This document shows, one piece after another, positions 44,101-52,853 of a stretch of 64,000 nt of DNA. The DNA is from Clostridiaceae bacterium (GTDB taxonomy: Bacteria; Bacillota; Clostridia; Lachnospirales; Lachnospiraceae): assembly GCA_902363735.1 (NCBI GenBank), contig CABJBA010000010.1:1-64000 (forward strand). The letters run 5' to 3'. A program made the translations under genes and the position numbers. Position 1 is the stretch's first letter. Every line of letters begins with the position of its first letter. The notes under the pieces were generated by a model that was given only the letters and a program-made list of their open reading frames with translations, was not told the origin of the DNA and did not search any database.

Positions 44101-47100
44101 TACGGTGCTCCAGGTATAGCTTTCACTCTGTCCTGCTGCAGATCCGTCATTTTTCATTACAAAAGTTTTGTAAACTCCAGTTCCTGCCCCCTGCTCCTGT
44201 ACATCAGCAGACACACCGCTTCCATGGGAAATGGAACCGTTGGTTCCTGAACGGTAGGTAATTGAAGCCCATTGGGCTGGATTTCGGTCATACCGATATT
44301 TAACAGTCAGGTCATTGTTTGGCATAACTCCTGCAAAGTCATGGATTTGGTCAAAGTTTCCGCTGGAAACAGGAACTGCCTCCGCACTTTCATAGGTGTA
44401 TCCGTATAATTCCCGGAATTCTGCACTGACAGCTGTATCCGCCGTTTTCTGATTAATTTCCGGATTGATAATATTATTCAAACTGCTGTCACTGGTGCCG
44501 TTATCCAGGAAGTTCACTGCAAAGATATACCCTTCTTCTGTTGCTTCGTATACATATGTAATTTCAACCGGCTGGTTTGGCATGACTCCTGTAAAATCCC
44601 CGTCGTTTCCAAAGCTTCCCAAAACGGCACTGACCAGATTTCCATCTGTGTCATCGGCTGCATCTCCGGCTGTTATGCTTCCTGATACAAACCGGTATCC
44701 ATAGATATCCAGAGGCACTGTACTTATGGCATCCTCCGGGAAATAGGGGGTTATGCCAGAATCATGGATCACGGTTCCGTTCTCCGTCACATAGCGCAAG
44801 ATTAAATTGGATCTGGCCTCCGGGTTGTTCCGGTCCACTTTGTATGTATATTTCACAGCCGCAGCCTGTCCCGGCATTTTTCCGGTAAATTGGCCTGTAG
44901 AGCCGTTAAAGCTGCCTATTGGCACTGCACCCAATCCGTCATAATTGTACTCAGCCGGACTGATAAGTGAGTCTAGAAGACTCCACAGATATCCATGAAT
45001 ATTCTTTTTCTGGGACTGAATTTCCGCTTCCACGGAATAAGTATCCGACATGGTCGTTGTCTGGAATACAATGGAACCGTTCTGGTTGGTATAATCCACG
45101 GTATAATCAAACTTCACTCCCTGATCTGATTCCCATATGGCATAATAGGTAACCGGCTCTTCCTCATAAACAGCCGGAAGAGATAAAATGTATTCCGGAC
45201 TGGACTGATTGTTCACCTTACTCCAGCCCATAAATACGTAGCCATATCTGGTTACGCCGGGAAGGAGGGCATTTACGCTGTTTCCGGCTGTTCCGGTCAG
45301 GGTTCCCGGCTGAGGTGTCCCTCCGTTAACCACAAATGCGATGGAAGCATCAATCCTGGTGTACTCATAGGTAACCACTACATCCTGGGCCGGCATGGTA
45401 CCGGTTATCTTCCCAAGGGTGGTTTCAGAAGCTTCTAAGGTACTGCCGTCCCCCTGCTCAATCATGATGCCGGTCAGTTCATAACCGGAAACAGCCGCTG
45501 GAGGCGGAATTTCCCCCACATCATCTCCCGATGCAAAGGAAAGGCTGGGAATATCCGGGGCACCGGTCACGGTTCCTCCCGTAGAGGCATCCCGGTAGGT
45601 AAAGCTTACGGCATATCCATTACGCTTTAAAACCGTATTACGGGAATTGTTTAAGGCAGCTGAACCAATAGTGGCATAAATTCCGGCCCCGCTTCCGCTA
45701 TCGGCATCCGCCAAAAAGTTATCTGCAAAGGGGCAGGAGGATAGATTTCCTGAATAATCAGCGGAAGGAACGGCTATAACCACCTCCTGGCCTGCGGTAA
45801 CTGACTCTCCCACGGAAGCTTCCGGTATCTGCTCTGAAGTCACACCAATCTGGGAGGTGCCAAGATCTCCCTCTGTAATAAAGCGCTTTCCGGCAGCCAG
45901 ATAGACATTGGCCTTTTCTCCTGCCGTATTTGTATTTTCCCAAATATGGATATCATTCAGCACTGAGATTTCTCCCGTACTATTGAAATGAACAGCTCCT
46001 GAACCATTTGAAATATTATTGGAAACTGTACCCGAATTTATAATCAGGCTGGCACTTCCTGTTATATCCAATGCACTGCCGGAGGCAGGATCTGTTATCT
46101 CATTACCTGTAAAAGTAGTTCCTGCATTAACATACAGCTCTCCCGCACTTGCTTTCACTAACGGATAAGTGCTTTCAGATCCATTACCATGCAGGATTAT
46201 ATTATTAAATCTTAATTTACTGTTGTTGGAACTAACTTGAAACATAGGGCCTGTGGGGTTGGTTCCTCGCCTCAGTTCTACAATGTCTGAGATTGTTTCA
46301 CCATTTTCATTAAAATTACTGCTTAATATGGTTATATCAGTTCCAGCTCCGGAAGGAACATTGACAGACCCATTTACAGGATCATAATCCATGATATAAA
46401 TGTATCCCCTTTTACCATTCAGCTTTGACATGGCATATTCAATTGTTGCAAATGGATTTAAGTAAGAACCATCCCGGGAGGCACTGTCAGCTCCATAACT
46501 TGATGAAACATAATAAGATGTTGGCCTGACTGTGAATGCCACCCGCCTGTGAGCAATTTCATATGGGCGAACATCAACTTTCCAGGAGTAAGCAAATGCT
46601 GAATCCAGATATGCAGTTGCATCTCCCATTGCATTTGTCTTAATGTCTTTACTTGAATTAAAGCCAGCCTTATTTTCTTTAAATGTAAAATACTGATAGC
46701 CCTGGTCTGTATAGGAAGCTTCAAACTCATCTGGTGCTGTAATCAAATGATTGCAGCCATAAGTTGTGCTGTATGCGCCAATCCACCGCTTCACTCCCCA
46801 CTCGTCCCCATATATCCTTAATTCAGGATCATTGGTAATGCATTCAAAGGTAGCCATTGCATCAGCACCGGATTTCCCATTTACCATGTAAAATCCTTCT
46901 CTGCTTCCAAAGGTTCTGCTGAGATTTGCACCGTCATCATTACCGATTTGAACATCTGCGGTAGTCCCTATATACATGGTCTTTGAAGTGATATTTTTAT
47001 TATAAATATAGTAGTCCACAAAAACATACTGCCCGTCGGGGCTGGAATTGGTTTTTACTGACACTTCCATATTGGGGAATTTTGCATGATTGGAAGCAAA

Positions 47101-47463
47101 TTCCATAACACCGCCATTGTATGCACCGGAATTGGGAGTATAGGTAATTTTTCCGCTGCTTCGCGTAGAATCATTTATGTAGGTGTGGTACCCTGCAAAG
47201 CTGAAAACCGTTTGCAATACCTGGCTGTTATCTGCTTGATAATTATATACACCGCTTTTTTTTATACCGACCAGATCAAATCTGGCTCCATTGTTTAAAC
47301 TGGCCCATATTGTATTATCATTATGACCATTGGCTATTTGAGTGTTATCAATTTCCGGCAAGGCATATGCCGTAATCCCGCCTGTAACGGGAATTCCGCC
47401 AAGCACAATACAAAAGGCCAGCAGCCCGGCTATGATTCGCTTGATTCTTGTTTTTATTCCCAC
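41146..47463 (-). CDS. Giant secreted wall-binding adhesin-like protein (about 2105 aa)
   Basis: Signal peptide (KRIIAGLLAFCIVLGGIPV, cleavage near ITAYA) is followed by a 300-residue N-terminal domain, then a right-handed beta-helix-like region (about 340-560, with NNIILHGNG, SASLIINSGTVSNN). Many MucBP-type repeats of about 90 residues follow (GKMPGQAAAVKYTYKVD, GVMPNQPVEITYVYE). A FIVAR-like coiled segment (about 1850-1920), a Gly/Ser linker and wall-binding repeats (GWYHFNANG, RWYYLDPETG, KWYYFTE) end the protein. Architecture and terminal motif GSMY..EMT.DGY match the next gene. A GTG at 47463 with GGGAGG 9 nt before it is the best start; ATG at 47523 or 47484 would spoil the signal peptide. 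Confidence 0.87.
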   Translation of the reverse strand: MGIKTRIKRIIAGLLAFCIVLGGIPVTGGITAYALPEIDNTQIANGHNDNTIWASLNNGARFDLVGIKKSGVYNYQADNSQVLQTVFSFAGYHTYINDSTRSSGKITYTPNSGAYNGGVMEFASNHAKFPNMEVSVKTNSSPDGQYVFVDYYIYNKNITSKTMYIGTTADVQIGNDDGANLSRTFGSREGFYMVNGKSGADAMATFECITNDPELRIYGDEWGVKRWIGAYSTTYGCNHLITAPDEFEASYTDQGYQYFTFKENKAGFNSSKDIKTNAMGDATAYLDSAFAYSWKVDVRPYEIAHRRVAFTVRPTSYYVSSSYGADSASRDGSYLNPFATIEYAMSKLNGKRGYIYIMDYDPVNGSVNVPSGAGTDITILSSNFNENGETISDIVELRRGTNPTGPMFQVSSNNSKLRFNNIILHGNGSESTYPLVKASAGELYVNAGTTFTGNEITDPASGSALDITGSASLIINSGTVSNNISNGSGAVHFNSTGEISVLNDIHIWENTNTAGEKANVYLAAGKRFITEGDLGTSQIGVTSEQIPEASVGESVTAGQEVVIAVPSADYSGNLSSCPFADNFLADADSGSGAGIYATIGSAALNNSRNTVLKRNGYAVSFTYRDASTGGTVTGAPDIPSLSFASGDDVGEIPPPAAVSGYELTGIMIEQGDGSTLEASETTLGKITGTMPAQDVVVTYEYTRIDASIAFVVNGGTPQPGTLTGTAGNSVNALLPGVTRYGYVFMGWSKVNNQSSPEYILSLPAVYEEEPVTYYAIWESDQGVKFDYTVDYTNQNGSIVFQTTTMSDTYSVEAEIQSQKKNIHGYLWSLLDSLISPAEYNYDGLGAVPIGSFNGSTGQFTGKMPGQAAAVKYTYKVDRNNPEARSNLILRYVTENGTVIHDSGITPYFPEDAISTVPLDIYGYRFVSGSITAGDAADDTDGNLVSAVLGSFGNDGDFTGVMPNQPVEITYVYEATEEGYIFAVNFLDNGTSDSSLNNIINPEINQKTADTAVSAEFRELYGYTYESAEAVPVSSGNFDQIHDFAGVMPNNDLTVKYRYDRNPAQWASITYRSGTNGSISHGSGVSADVQEQGAGTGVYKTFVMKNDGSAAGQSESYTWSTVKEKRLVPEPRADQYYRFAGWFIDQNGNGSLDAGEQILGEDHSFTGDETVTALFEEDPEKWINIQFAAGEHGSLADGSITGLHVQYDRTWGEIAGRIPGYEPEVNYLVDGWYDQDTEVESTDTLKNGHTYTVHFYPDPAVFGTDVATPDASAGLNGEGKGKITVYHTTAGYQYIITDLNGKIVDVQTGNIAGRVYFDGLYPGARYLVHEAAGTVSANAGNQIGDTPGNISAPVEVLTPVVETNYQILYDEDHEGKTVLVIKPADKKSDYGVLNKDGTVILTPESGSDGWQAVTGTPGTIIFSGLNYNEDYIVVARPKGEEGITVESKLPDGSAITTDPGGALEIPNYIVETLAGRVVSVDQEEIYEARYEEAHKGDRVVIAADASNGAGEAFQYWKIIIGSVEGLTGKLYERELAFEMPDTNLVFTAYYSRPAASPSNATVVDEVRGGNRSEIALDPEEIPGLEEELTTDADRILMGQNHADVTYKAVYTKNAAKATESNAVKASPDYNSDHSQAFKAAWGLNVDIERYVNGRKTTMATPSDAEFVTYVQLNKDDVDMMDYQLYRMTTDPDDGSSQAALVEMSDNPEETGGLFTFTAQAGARYVLVYSRAYRLYFLNRTVIPKYQYYFKIRKGEAPGDGYYSFEYGQVEEPDDLYISEEGVEYNYEGWSYREDRLKEFDPDREISKKTYVYAYYQDNQKEVDDVRKELEDAIKNAIDKSDDYFLTLKETEKLKEAIDEALEVLERTSPKAVLDELLEALEKLQEVTKPLDEILDNRYDHYDNIQNSGNKGGSKGGGGSGSGIKANPYNPSRSKSYTVGTNGNWEKLSGSGNQWTFVLNGGIRLTGMWAKLDYANGDVSKNGWYHFNANGIMDYGWFRDEKLDWYYCNIEADGWFGKMKTGWHYDKEDNRWYYLDPETGMMAKGWKNISGKWYYFTELNSMETYHYDPATEKWVYKNNEGRPLGSMYISEMTQDGYRVGGDGAWLQ

Positions 47464-47519
47464 TTTGACTTTCCTCCCTGTCATTGGTATTTCAGCTTGA
47501 AACAAACAGTCCTGATCAC

Positions 47520-49178
47520 TCATTCTTTAAAATTAAGTCTTTCCTCTGATGGCAATTCATCTATGGAAGGTTCCGTATGATAGCCGGCAATGAGGCCTCC
47601 CTCAAATGGGTTTTCCTTGTTGTTTTTGTCATAATGGTAGAAACCGGCTCCATCAGCTCCATCTCTCCATCTGGGTTTTTCATCATCTCCCACCCAGGCT
47701 GTAAATTTGTCTTTAATAATAAGGAGATATCCGCCATCTTTATCCTTTACTGCCTTTTTATCGCCCTTTACAATCTTTCCGTTGCTGTCTACTACCTGGT
47801 AATAAGTTTCATCATTCTTCCGGATCTCCACCACACCGTATCCATAGTCCTGATCTGCCTCCAGTTTCAATCCGTTGATGTAGTATTTTTCATCCTTTTT
47901 TTGAAGCTGGTTTCTGTTCCCATACGCTTTTCCATTGCTGAAAAATCCAAATGTAAAGACTCCATCTGACAGTTCCACCTTTATTTCCTTTCCAATCTGC
48001 ATGGAACCGTTGTTTAATTCATCTGGCGCAAACAGATACAGATCGGATTTTTCAATTCCGTATAAAGAACCCATTTTAAAGTCCTCTGACTCCCATGCGT
48101 CAACATCATACTGGGCCACAAATTCCGATTTTCCATCAAACAGGACAAATCCTGTCTGCATCCGTCCAATTCCGTCGAAAGCATAATTTTTTCCGCCTAT
48201 TTTTCGAATCCTGTTTCTGTAAACTTCTCCGTTCTCATCCGTATGCCACCAACTGCATTCCTGATCATAATAATCAATCTCAGATAAATGTTCCGAAGGA
48301 TACATCCAAAACCACATATTTTTTAAAAGAACCCCTCCGTCATATCCGGAATAGTATTTGGCAGAAGCAGAGCTGGCAGGATTGCTTTTATCTGCATTAC
48401 TGACGGTGGCAACTTTGCTCCACCACGGGATCATAATGCCATTTTCATCAAATCCATACGTAGATCCATCAATATTCTTCTGAATCAGACGTTCGCCTTT
48501 ACTGTATGTTTTTTTTGAATTCACATCAAAATATATCCACAGCTTTTCATAATCTGAATAATAGCGGTCCGCAACCATACTATATAAATCAGAGCCTCCA
48601 ATTCCATGGTCTATCTCTCCATAATCCAGCCATTGCCCTGTGAAAAGCACACCGTCTTCCTGGGCATAATAAAGGCCTTCCGCAAATCCATCCATAGATT
48701 CATCTATAGAATGACCGTTTTCATCAAACCATCCGGTTAGCATTAAGCCATTTTCACTAAAGATATATTTTTTTTCATTAATTTCTTTTTTAAAACTGTT
48801 ATTATTTCGTTGAAACGCTTTTCCGTTGGACCCAAAAAAATACCAGCCTTCTTCAAAATCATCAGACTGATTTTTAGACTTATCAATCATGATCCAGCTA
48901 TTTTGAACCATTTTTCCATCCTCATCTACGTAATAGACGGCATTGCCCAAACGAAATATACTGTTTTTTTTGATTTTTCCGTCAGATGACAGGTAAAACC
49001 AGCTGTCTTTTGACTTTTTCCAAACATTTTTTAATGACTGGTTATCTGCATCAAGATACGTCCATTCACCACTGTCATTATTCCAGCCTTCTTCAGCATA
49101 AACTGTTTTGTTAAGGAAGCCGGTTAAAAGAACTATTGAAAAGGTTAAAACTATAGGTATACTTAATCTTTTTTTCAT
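47520..49178 (-). CDS. Secreted protein made of choline-binding-type wall repeats
   Basis: A 552-aa protein with a signal peptide (MKKRLSIPIVLTFSIVLLTG, cleavage near VYA-EE) and then almost only cell-wall-binding repeats (GEWTYLDADN, SWFYLSSDGK, AVYYVDEDGK, GWYFFGSNGK and similar). No catalytic domain is apparent. It may be a surface coat component or an anchor for the two larger proteins encoded downstream. The stop overlaps the first possible ATG of the next gene, so the three genes form an operon. The RBS (AAAGGATGG) is distant from the ATG. Confidence 0.82.
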   Translation of the reverse strand: MKKRLSIPIVLTFSIVLLTGFLNKTVYAEEGWNNDSGEWTYLDADNQSLKNVWKKSKDSWFYLSSDGKIKKNSIFRLGNAVYYVDEDGKMVQNSWIMIDKSKNQSDDFEEGWYFFGSNGKAFQRNNNSFKKEINEKKYIFSENGLMLTGWFDENGHSIDESMDGFAEGLYYAQEDGVLFTGQWLDYGEIDHGIGGSDLYSMVADRYYSDYEKLWIYFDVNSKKTYSKGERLIQKNIDGSTYGFDENGIMIPWWSKVATVSNADKSNPASSASAKYYSGYDGGVLLKNMWFWMYPSEHLSEIDYYDQECSWWHTDENGEVYRNRIRKIGGKNYAFDGIGRMQTGFVLFDGKSEFVAQYDVDAWESEDFKMGSLYGIEKSDLYLFAPDELNNGSMQIGKEIKVELSDGVFTFGFFSNGKAYGNRNQLQKKDEKYYINGLKLEADQDYGYGVVEIRKNDETYYQVVDSNGKIVKGDKKAVKDKDGGYLLIIKDKFTAWVGDDEKPRWRDGADGAGFYHYDKNNKENPFEGGLIAGYHTEPSIDELPSEERLNFKE

Positions 49179-49318
49179 TCCACATTTTTACCATCCTTTC
49201 TCATTGGTTACTACGCCCTATCTGTAAAATTCTCCTTTCTAAAAATAGTTAAACCCAAAACTTATAGTGAGCAGCTAACAATCTGCTCACTAATTTATCT
49301 TTTCAGTCAGTTACACAA

Positions 49319-49549
49319 ATGATTGTTCGATCCTCATCAACGATTTATCATTACATGCTGAAAAAATATTATGGATTATACTTTTATAAAAAGCTTAATT
49401 TATACTGCATCGGATATATGGAAGATTGTTCCAAACATGATATCTTATGTATCCAATTATTAAACCAATTAAAACAATTTGGATATAACTGGCTTCAGAA
49501 AGATGATGGATTTGTTAAAAGAAAGATGGTTAAAAAAAATCCGCATTAA
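49319..49549 (+). CDS. Doubtful small ORF, 76 aa
   Basis: Encodes a Tyr/Lys-rich peptide (YYGLYFYKKLNLYCIGYMEDCSKHD) with no recognised family and no convincing ribosome binding site. A terminator hairpin lies 60 bp downstream in the same direction, which gives some support for transcription. It may equally be a remnant or chance frame. Confidence 0.25.
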   Translation: MIVRSSSTIYHYMLKKYYGLYFYKKLNLYCIGYMEDCSKHDILCIQLLNQLKQFGYNWLQKDDGFVKRKMVKKNPH

Positions 49550-49608
49550 TTCCGGCGGACATGAATATTATTTTTTTCAGTATGAAATCTTAGTTATTTA
49601 TGGAACAG

Positions 49609-49638
49609 AAAAAGCTGTATGTTCCAGCAGCTTTTTTT
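49609..49638 (+). terminator. Intrinsic terminator upstream of the protease
   Basis: AAAAAGCTG and CAGCTTTTTTT form a stem with a 10-nt loop and a T-tract on the plus strand. The only upstream plus-strand frame is the doubtful 76-codon ORF, so this hints at a small transcript there. Confidence 0.7.
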
Positions 49639-49706
49639 ATTGAATTCTACCATACCTTGCTGAATATAATAAAACAAAGTAATTTGCGGTAGACTGTGTT
49701 CTTCCT

Positions 49707-51422
49707 TTGCAGAAGAAAAGGATACCCTTAGCTGGCGGAGGTGATTTTATCTACAAAATATTAGACGATAATTATTTAGACCTCCTGGTAGAAAATGTAC
49801 TGGACATTCCTCTTAAATGGGGAGAAGGTCTCACACGAATTAATGACAGATATTCTGTCTTGCATATGAACAGCAGCGATTTTAATATGTGCAGTCTGGG
49901 TATTTTGCCTTATCACATTTTTCCAAGTATTTATACTCTTAATTCAACCATTAGTCTGGAACGAAGCAATATTAATTCTGTGAGAAATAATACCGGTCTT
50001 TCACTTTACGGGCAGGGTGTTCTCATTGGATTTGTGGATACAGGGATTAAATACGATCATGAAGTGTTTTTAAACCTGGATGGTTCAACCAGAATACTTT
50101 CTATCTGGGATCAGACTATTTTCTCAGGATACCCTCCGACAGGTTTTACCTTTGGTACTGAATACGACAAAACCGCCATCAATAAGGCCCTGCTCTCCTC
50201 CGAGCCATTATCTGTTGTTCCCACTACAGACACGATAGGGCATGGTACCATGCTGGCTGGTATTGCAGCCGGAAATATAATGAATTACCATAATTTTAGC
50301 GGCATAGCTCCAAAAGCGGAAATAATAGCTGTCAAGTTACCTTTAGCAAAAAAATACAATCGAAAAATATTTGGTATTGGACAAAATGTTATTTGTTATC
50401 AGGAAACAAACATTCTTCTGGGGATTGAATATATTAAGTCTGTTGCTACTCAGTTAAAGCGCCCTTACATCGTCTGCATTGGTATGGGCTCCAGCCAGGG
50501 AAACCACGACGGGCATAATGCTACGGAAAACTACCTTAATAATTTATCAACAGTACCGAGAACAGGTATATGCATAGCAGCTGGGAATGAAGGAAACACC
50601 AGAAGGCACTATCACGGAAATTTTACATTAAAAGAAAATACAAATAAGATTGAGCTTAGAATAGGTGAAATGGATAAGAATTTTTCTATGGAGATATGGC
50701 AAAATGCTACAAACAGGCTGATGGTGGAAATCATTTCACCTAAAGGTGAAAAGGTGAAATCCATCATCCCAAGACTCAGCGAATGCAGGGAGTATAACTT
50801 TATTCTTGAGACATCAAAAATCTATATTAACAACATAATTGTCGAGCAGGAAACTGGAGAGCAGCTTATTTTAATAAGGTTTGAGGATGCTCTGAGCGGC
50901 ATCTGGATAATCCAGGTTGTTAACATGGATTCTTATATCAGTAAGTTTAATGCCTGGCTGCCTGCCGGAGACATTATATCGGAAAATACGTTTTTTCTCA
51001 AGTCCGATCCAGAGAACACAATCACATCACCAGCTACCGCCCGCAATCCTGTAACCGTGACTGCATATGATCAGTTTAATAACAGTATTATGGCAGAATC
51101 AAGCCGCGGTTTTAATACCAATGGAACAGTTAAGCCTGATGTCGCTGCTCCAGGATTCAGACTATCTTGTCCGACTATATATGGCACCGATACCTATGGC
51201 ACTGCCACCGGCACCAGCGCCGCCGCTGCTCATGCAACAGGCGTTTCTGCCATGATTATGGAATGGGCGGTGCTGCGCGGAAACTATACAACTATAACAG
51301 GAAGGGATATAAACGGACTGCTCATACGAGGAGCCAAAAGAAATAACGATTCCGACTATCCAAATCCGATCTGGGGATATGGCCGGTTAGATATACTGAG
51401 AGTTTTTCAGAGTCTTATTTAA
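49707..51422 (+). CDS. S8 subtilisin-family protease (Csp-like), start uncertain
   Basis: A 571-aa frame with a full catalytic triad: Asp111 (GFVDTGIKYDHE), His179 (DTIGHGTMLAG), Ser504 (TGTSAAAAHATG) and oxyanion Asn294 (AAGNEGN). A beta-rich insert of about 100-120 residues (about 300-430) before the Ser region is typical of clostridial CspB-like proteases. No signal peptide. Frame begins at TTG 49707 without an RBS; 35 bases on is GGAGGTGAT, a near-perfect ribosome binding site, followed at 7 nt by an in-frame ATC (49749), where family members begin (YKILDDNYLDLLVEN). So the original start may have been ATG, now ATC. It may process spore or surface proteins. Confidence 0.85.
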   Translation: MQKKRIPLAGGGDFIYKILDDNYLDLLVENVLDIPLKWGEGLTRINDRYSVLHMNSSDFNMCSLGILPYHIFPSIYTLNSTISLERSNINSVRNNTGLSLYGQGVLIGFVDTGIKYDHEVFLNLDGSTRILSIWDQTIFSGYPPTGFTFGTEYDKTAINKALLSSEPLSVVPTTDTIGHGTMLAGIAAGNIMNYHNFSGIAPKAEIIAVKLPLAKKYNRKIFGIGQNVICYQETNILLGIEYIKSVATQLKRPYIVCIGMGSSQGNHDGHNATENYLNNLSTVPRTGICIAAGNEGNTRRHYHGNFTLKENTNKIELRIGEMDKNFSMEIWQNATNRLMVEIISPKGEKVKSIIPRLSECREYNFILETSKIYINNIIVEQETGEQLILIRFEDALSGIWIIQVVNMDSYISKFNAWLPAGDIISENTFFLKSDPENTITSPATARNPVTVTAYDQFNNSIMAESSRGFNTNGTVKPDVAAPGFRLSCPTIYGTDTYGTATGTSAAAAHATGVSAMIMEWAVLRGNYTTITGRDINGLLIRGAKRNNDSDYPNPIWGYGRLDILRVFQSLI

Positions 51423-51461
51423 ACAAATGAGGTTTTATATCTCAATCTTAATAATCACCTG

Positions 51462-52853
51462 TTACTGCTGGAAGTTTTCTGCACTACGGTCAAACTGATT
51501 GTTTTGACATAAACGAGGAATATGCACCCTGATCGTAAAGGTTCTGTTCTCTTTATCTGCATCATAGATTACAAATCCGCCTAAGTTCTGTACAATTTCC
51601 TTAATAATACCCATTCCAAGGCCGTGTATTTCCTTATCTGATTTTGTTGTAGCTAATTTCCCGTTTTTAGAGTGGGTATTTCCATCATAGGAATTAATAG
51701 CCTCCAAGGTAACCCATAAAGAGTCATTTCTGCTGTTGATATCTATAAACCTCTCTGATTCCGGAACCTTATCGCAGGCTTCAATAGCATTGTTAACAAC
51801 ATTTGAAAAAATACGAATTGCATCTACCATGGATAATCCGGTATCGCGGGGAACAAAAACGTTAAATAAAAATCGAATATTCTTTTCTTCGCATATGATG
51901 GCTGCATCTTGCAATATGGCATCCAGAACCACATGATTGGAATACTTTTTGTGAACGATTAATCTCTTTTGCATATCATCATAAAGATCATCGATCAGTT
52001 GAATTGCCTTTTCATTTTCCTGTACCCTGATTAAAGCTTTTAAGGATACCATCATGGACTTATAATCATGCTTAAACCTTTGAAAGTTCTCTGTGTATTT
52101 CTGGTAGGACTTATAATGGCGCATCTGTAGTGCAAACTGATCCTCTAACGTTTTGGTGCTCCATTGATATGCCAGAAGTTCTGTGCTTTGTATGGACTCA
52201 TAAACAGCGTAGACTAACATGCCAAGGGTGATCAAAAGACTTCCTATTGCAACCTCTACATACCATATACCATGCTTAGACAGATTGAGTCCCGTATACC
52301 ATATTCCGTATGGAGACAGATCACGTCCAGAATTTATTATTGTGAGATTGATTGCAGCCATCATCTCATAAGCCACAACAAGCCTGACCTGGCTTTGGTT
52401 ATTTAAGAATTGTTTCAGCTTATCATCTGGAAAAATTGATTTTTGTGTAATCTTAAAAAACAAATATGCAAAAACAAGAGCAAATACTGTAACTATATAG
52501 TATGCATTTGCTCTTGATGTAAAGTTATATCCTTGTAATACCAATAATCCGACTGCAGCGAACAGTCCACGAAAGCAGTAAGCACTCAATACACTAACTG
52601 CTCCTCCATATACTGACTGCATCCAGTTCATACTGTTTGAGAACTGAAGCCCAATAATCATGATACCCATAACAACCGGTATTCTTAACCAGCGCATGTT
52701 CAGTACATCCAGGTAGACATATGCGATACCTACAATCACCAACGTAAGTAAACGTTGGATACGCTTGGCGCTCTTTGCAGGAAACAGCTTATGATAATAA
52801 TTCAAAAAAACAGAATAGTACATGAGAATCGTTATAACAGCAATATAACTCAT
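51462..52853 (-). CDS. AgrC-type GHKL sensor histidine kinase
   Basis: This 463-aa kinase has about six or seven membrane helices in residues 1-220, a dimerisation helix with phospho-acceptor His262 in RFKHDYKSMM, and a GHKL ATPase domain (NVVNNAIEAC N-box, HGLGMGI G-box). This arrangement is the AgrC/ComD peptide-sensor class. It follows the regulator gene with a 4-bp overlap. No agrB or agrD lies next to it, so its signal is unknown. Convergent with the S8 protease. Confidence 0.9.
   Translation of the reverse strand: MSYIAVITILMYYSVFLNYYHKLFPAKSAKRIQRLLTLVIVGIAYVYLDVLNMRWLRIPVVMGIMIIGLQFSNSMNWMQSVYGGAVSVLSAYCFRGLFAAVGLLVLQGYNFTSRANAYYIVTVFALVFAYLFFKITQKSIFPDDKLKQFLNNQSQVRLVVAYEMMAAINLTIINSGRDLSPYGIWYTGLNLSKHGIWYVEVAIGSLLITLGMLVYAVYESIQSTELLAYQWSTKTLEDQFALQMRHYKSYQKYTENFQRFKHDYKSMMVSLKALIRVQENEKAIQLIDDLYDDMQKRLIVHKKYSNHVVLDAILQDAAIICEEKNIRFLFNVFVPRDTGLSMVDAIRIFSNVVNNAIEACDKVPESERFIDINSRNDSLWVTLEAINSYDGNTHSKNGKLATTKSDKEIHGLGMGIIKEIVQNLGGFVIYDADKENRTFTIRVHIPRLCQNNQFDRSAENFQQ

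Larger units (their letters stand above)
49179..49706. other. Intergenic region between divergent wall-protein operon and S8 protease
   Basis: 528 bp of AT-rich sequence. It holds a doubtful 76-codon frame (49319-49549), a plus-strand terminator hairpin (49609-49638), and a TATAAT (about 49664) that could be the -10 for the protease, but no good -35. The promoter of the wall-protein operon must lie in 49180-49320 but could not be assigned. Confidence 0.6.
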
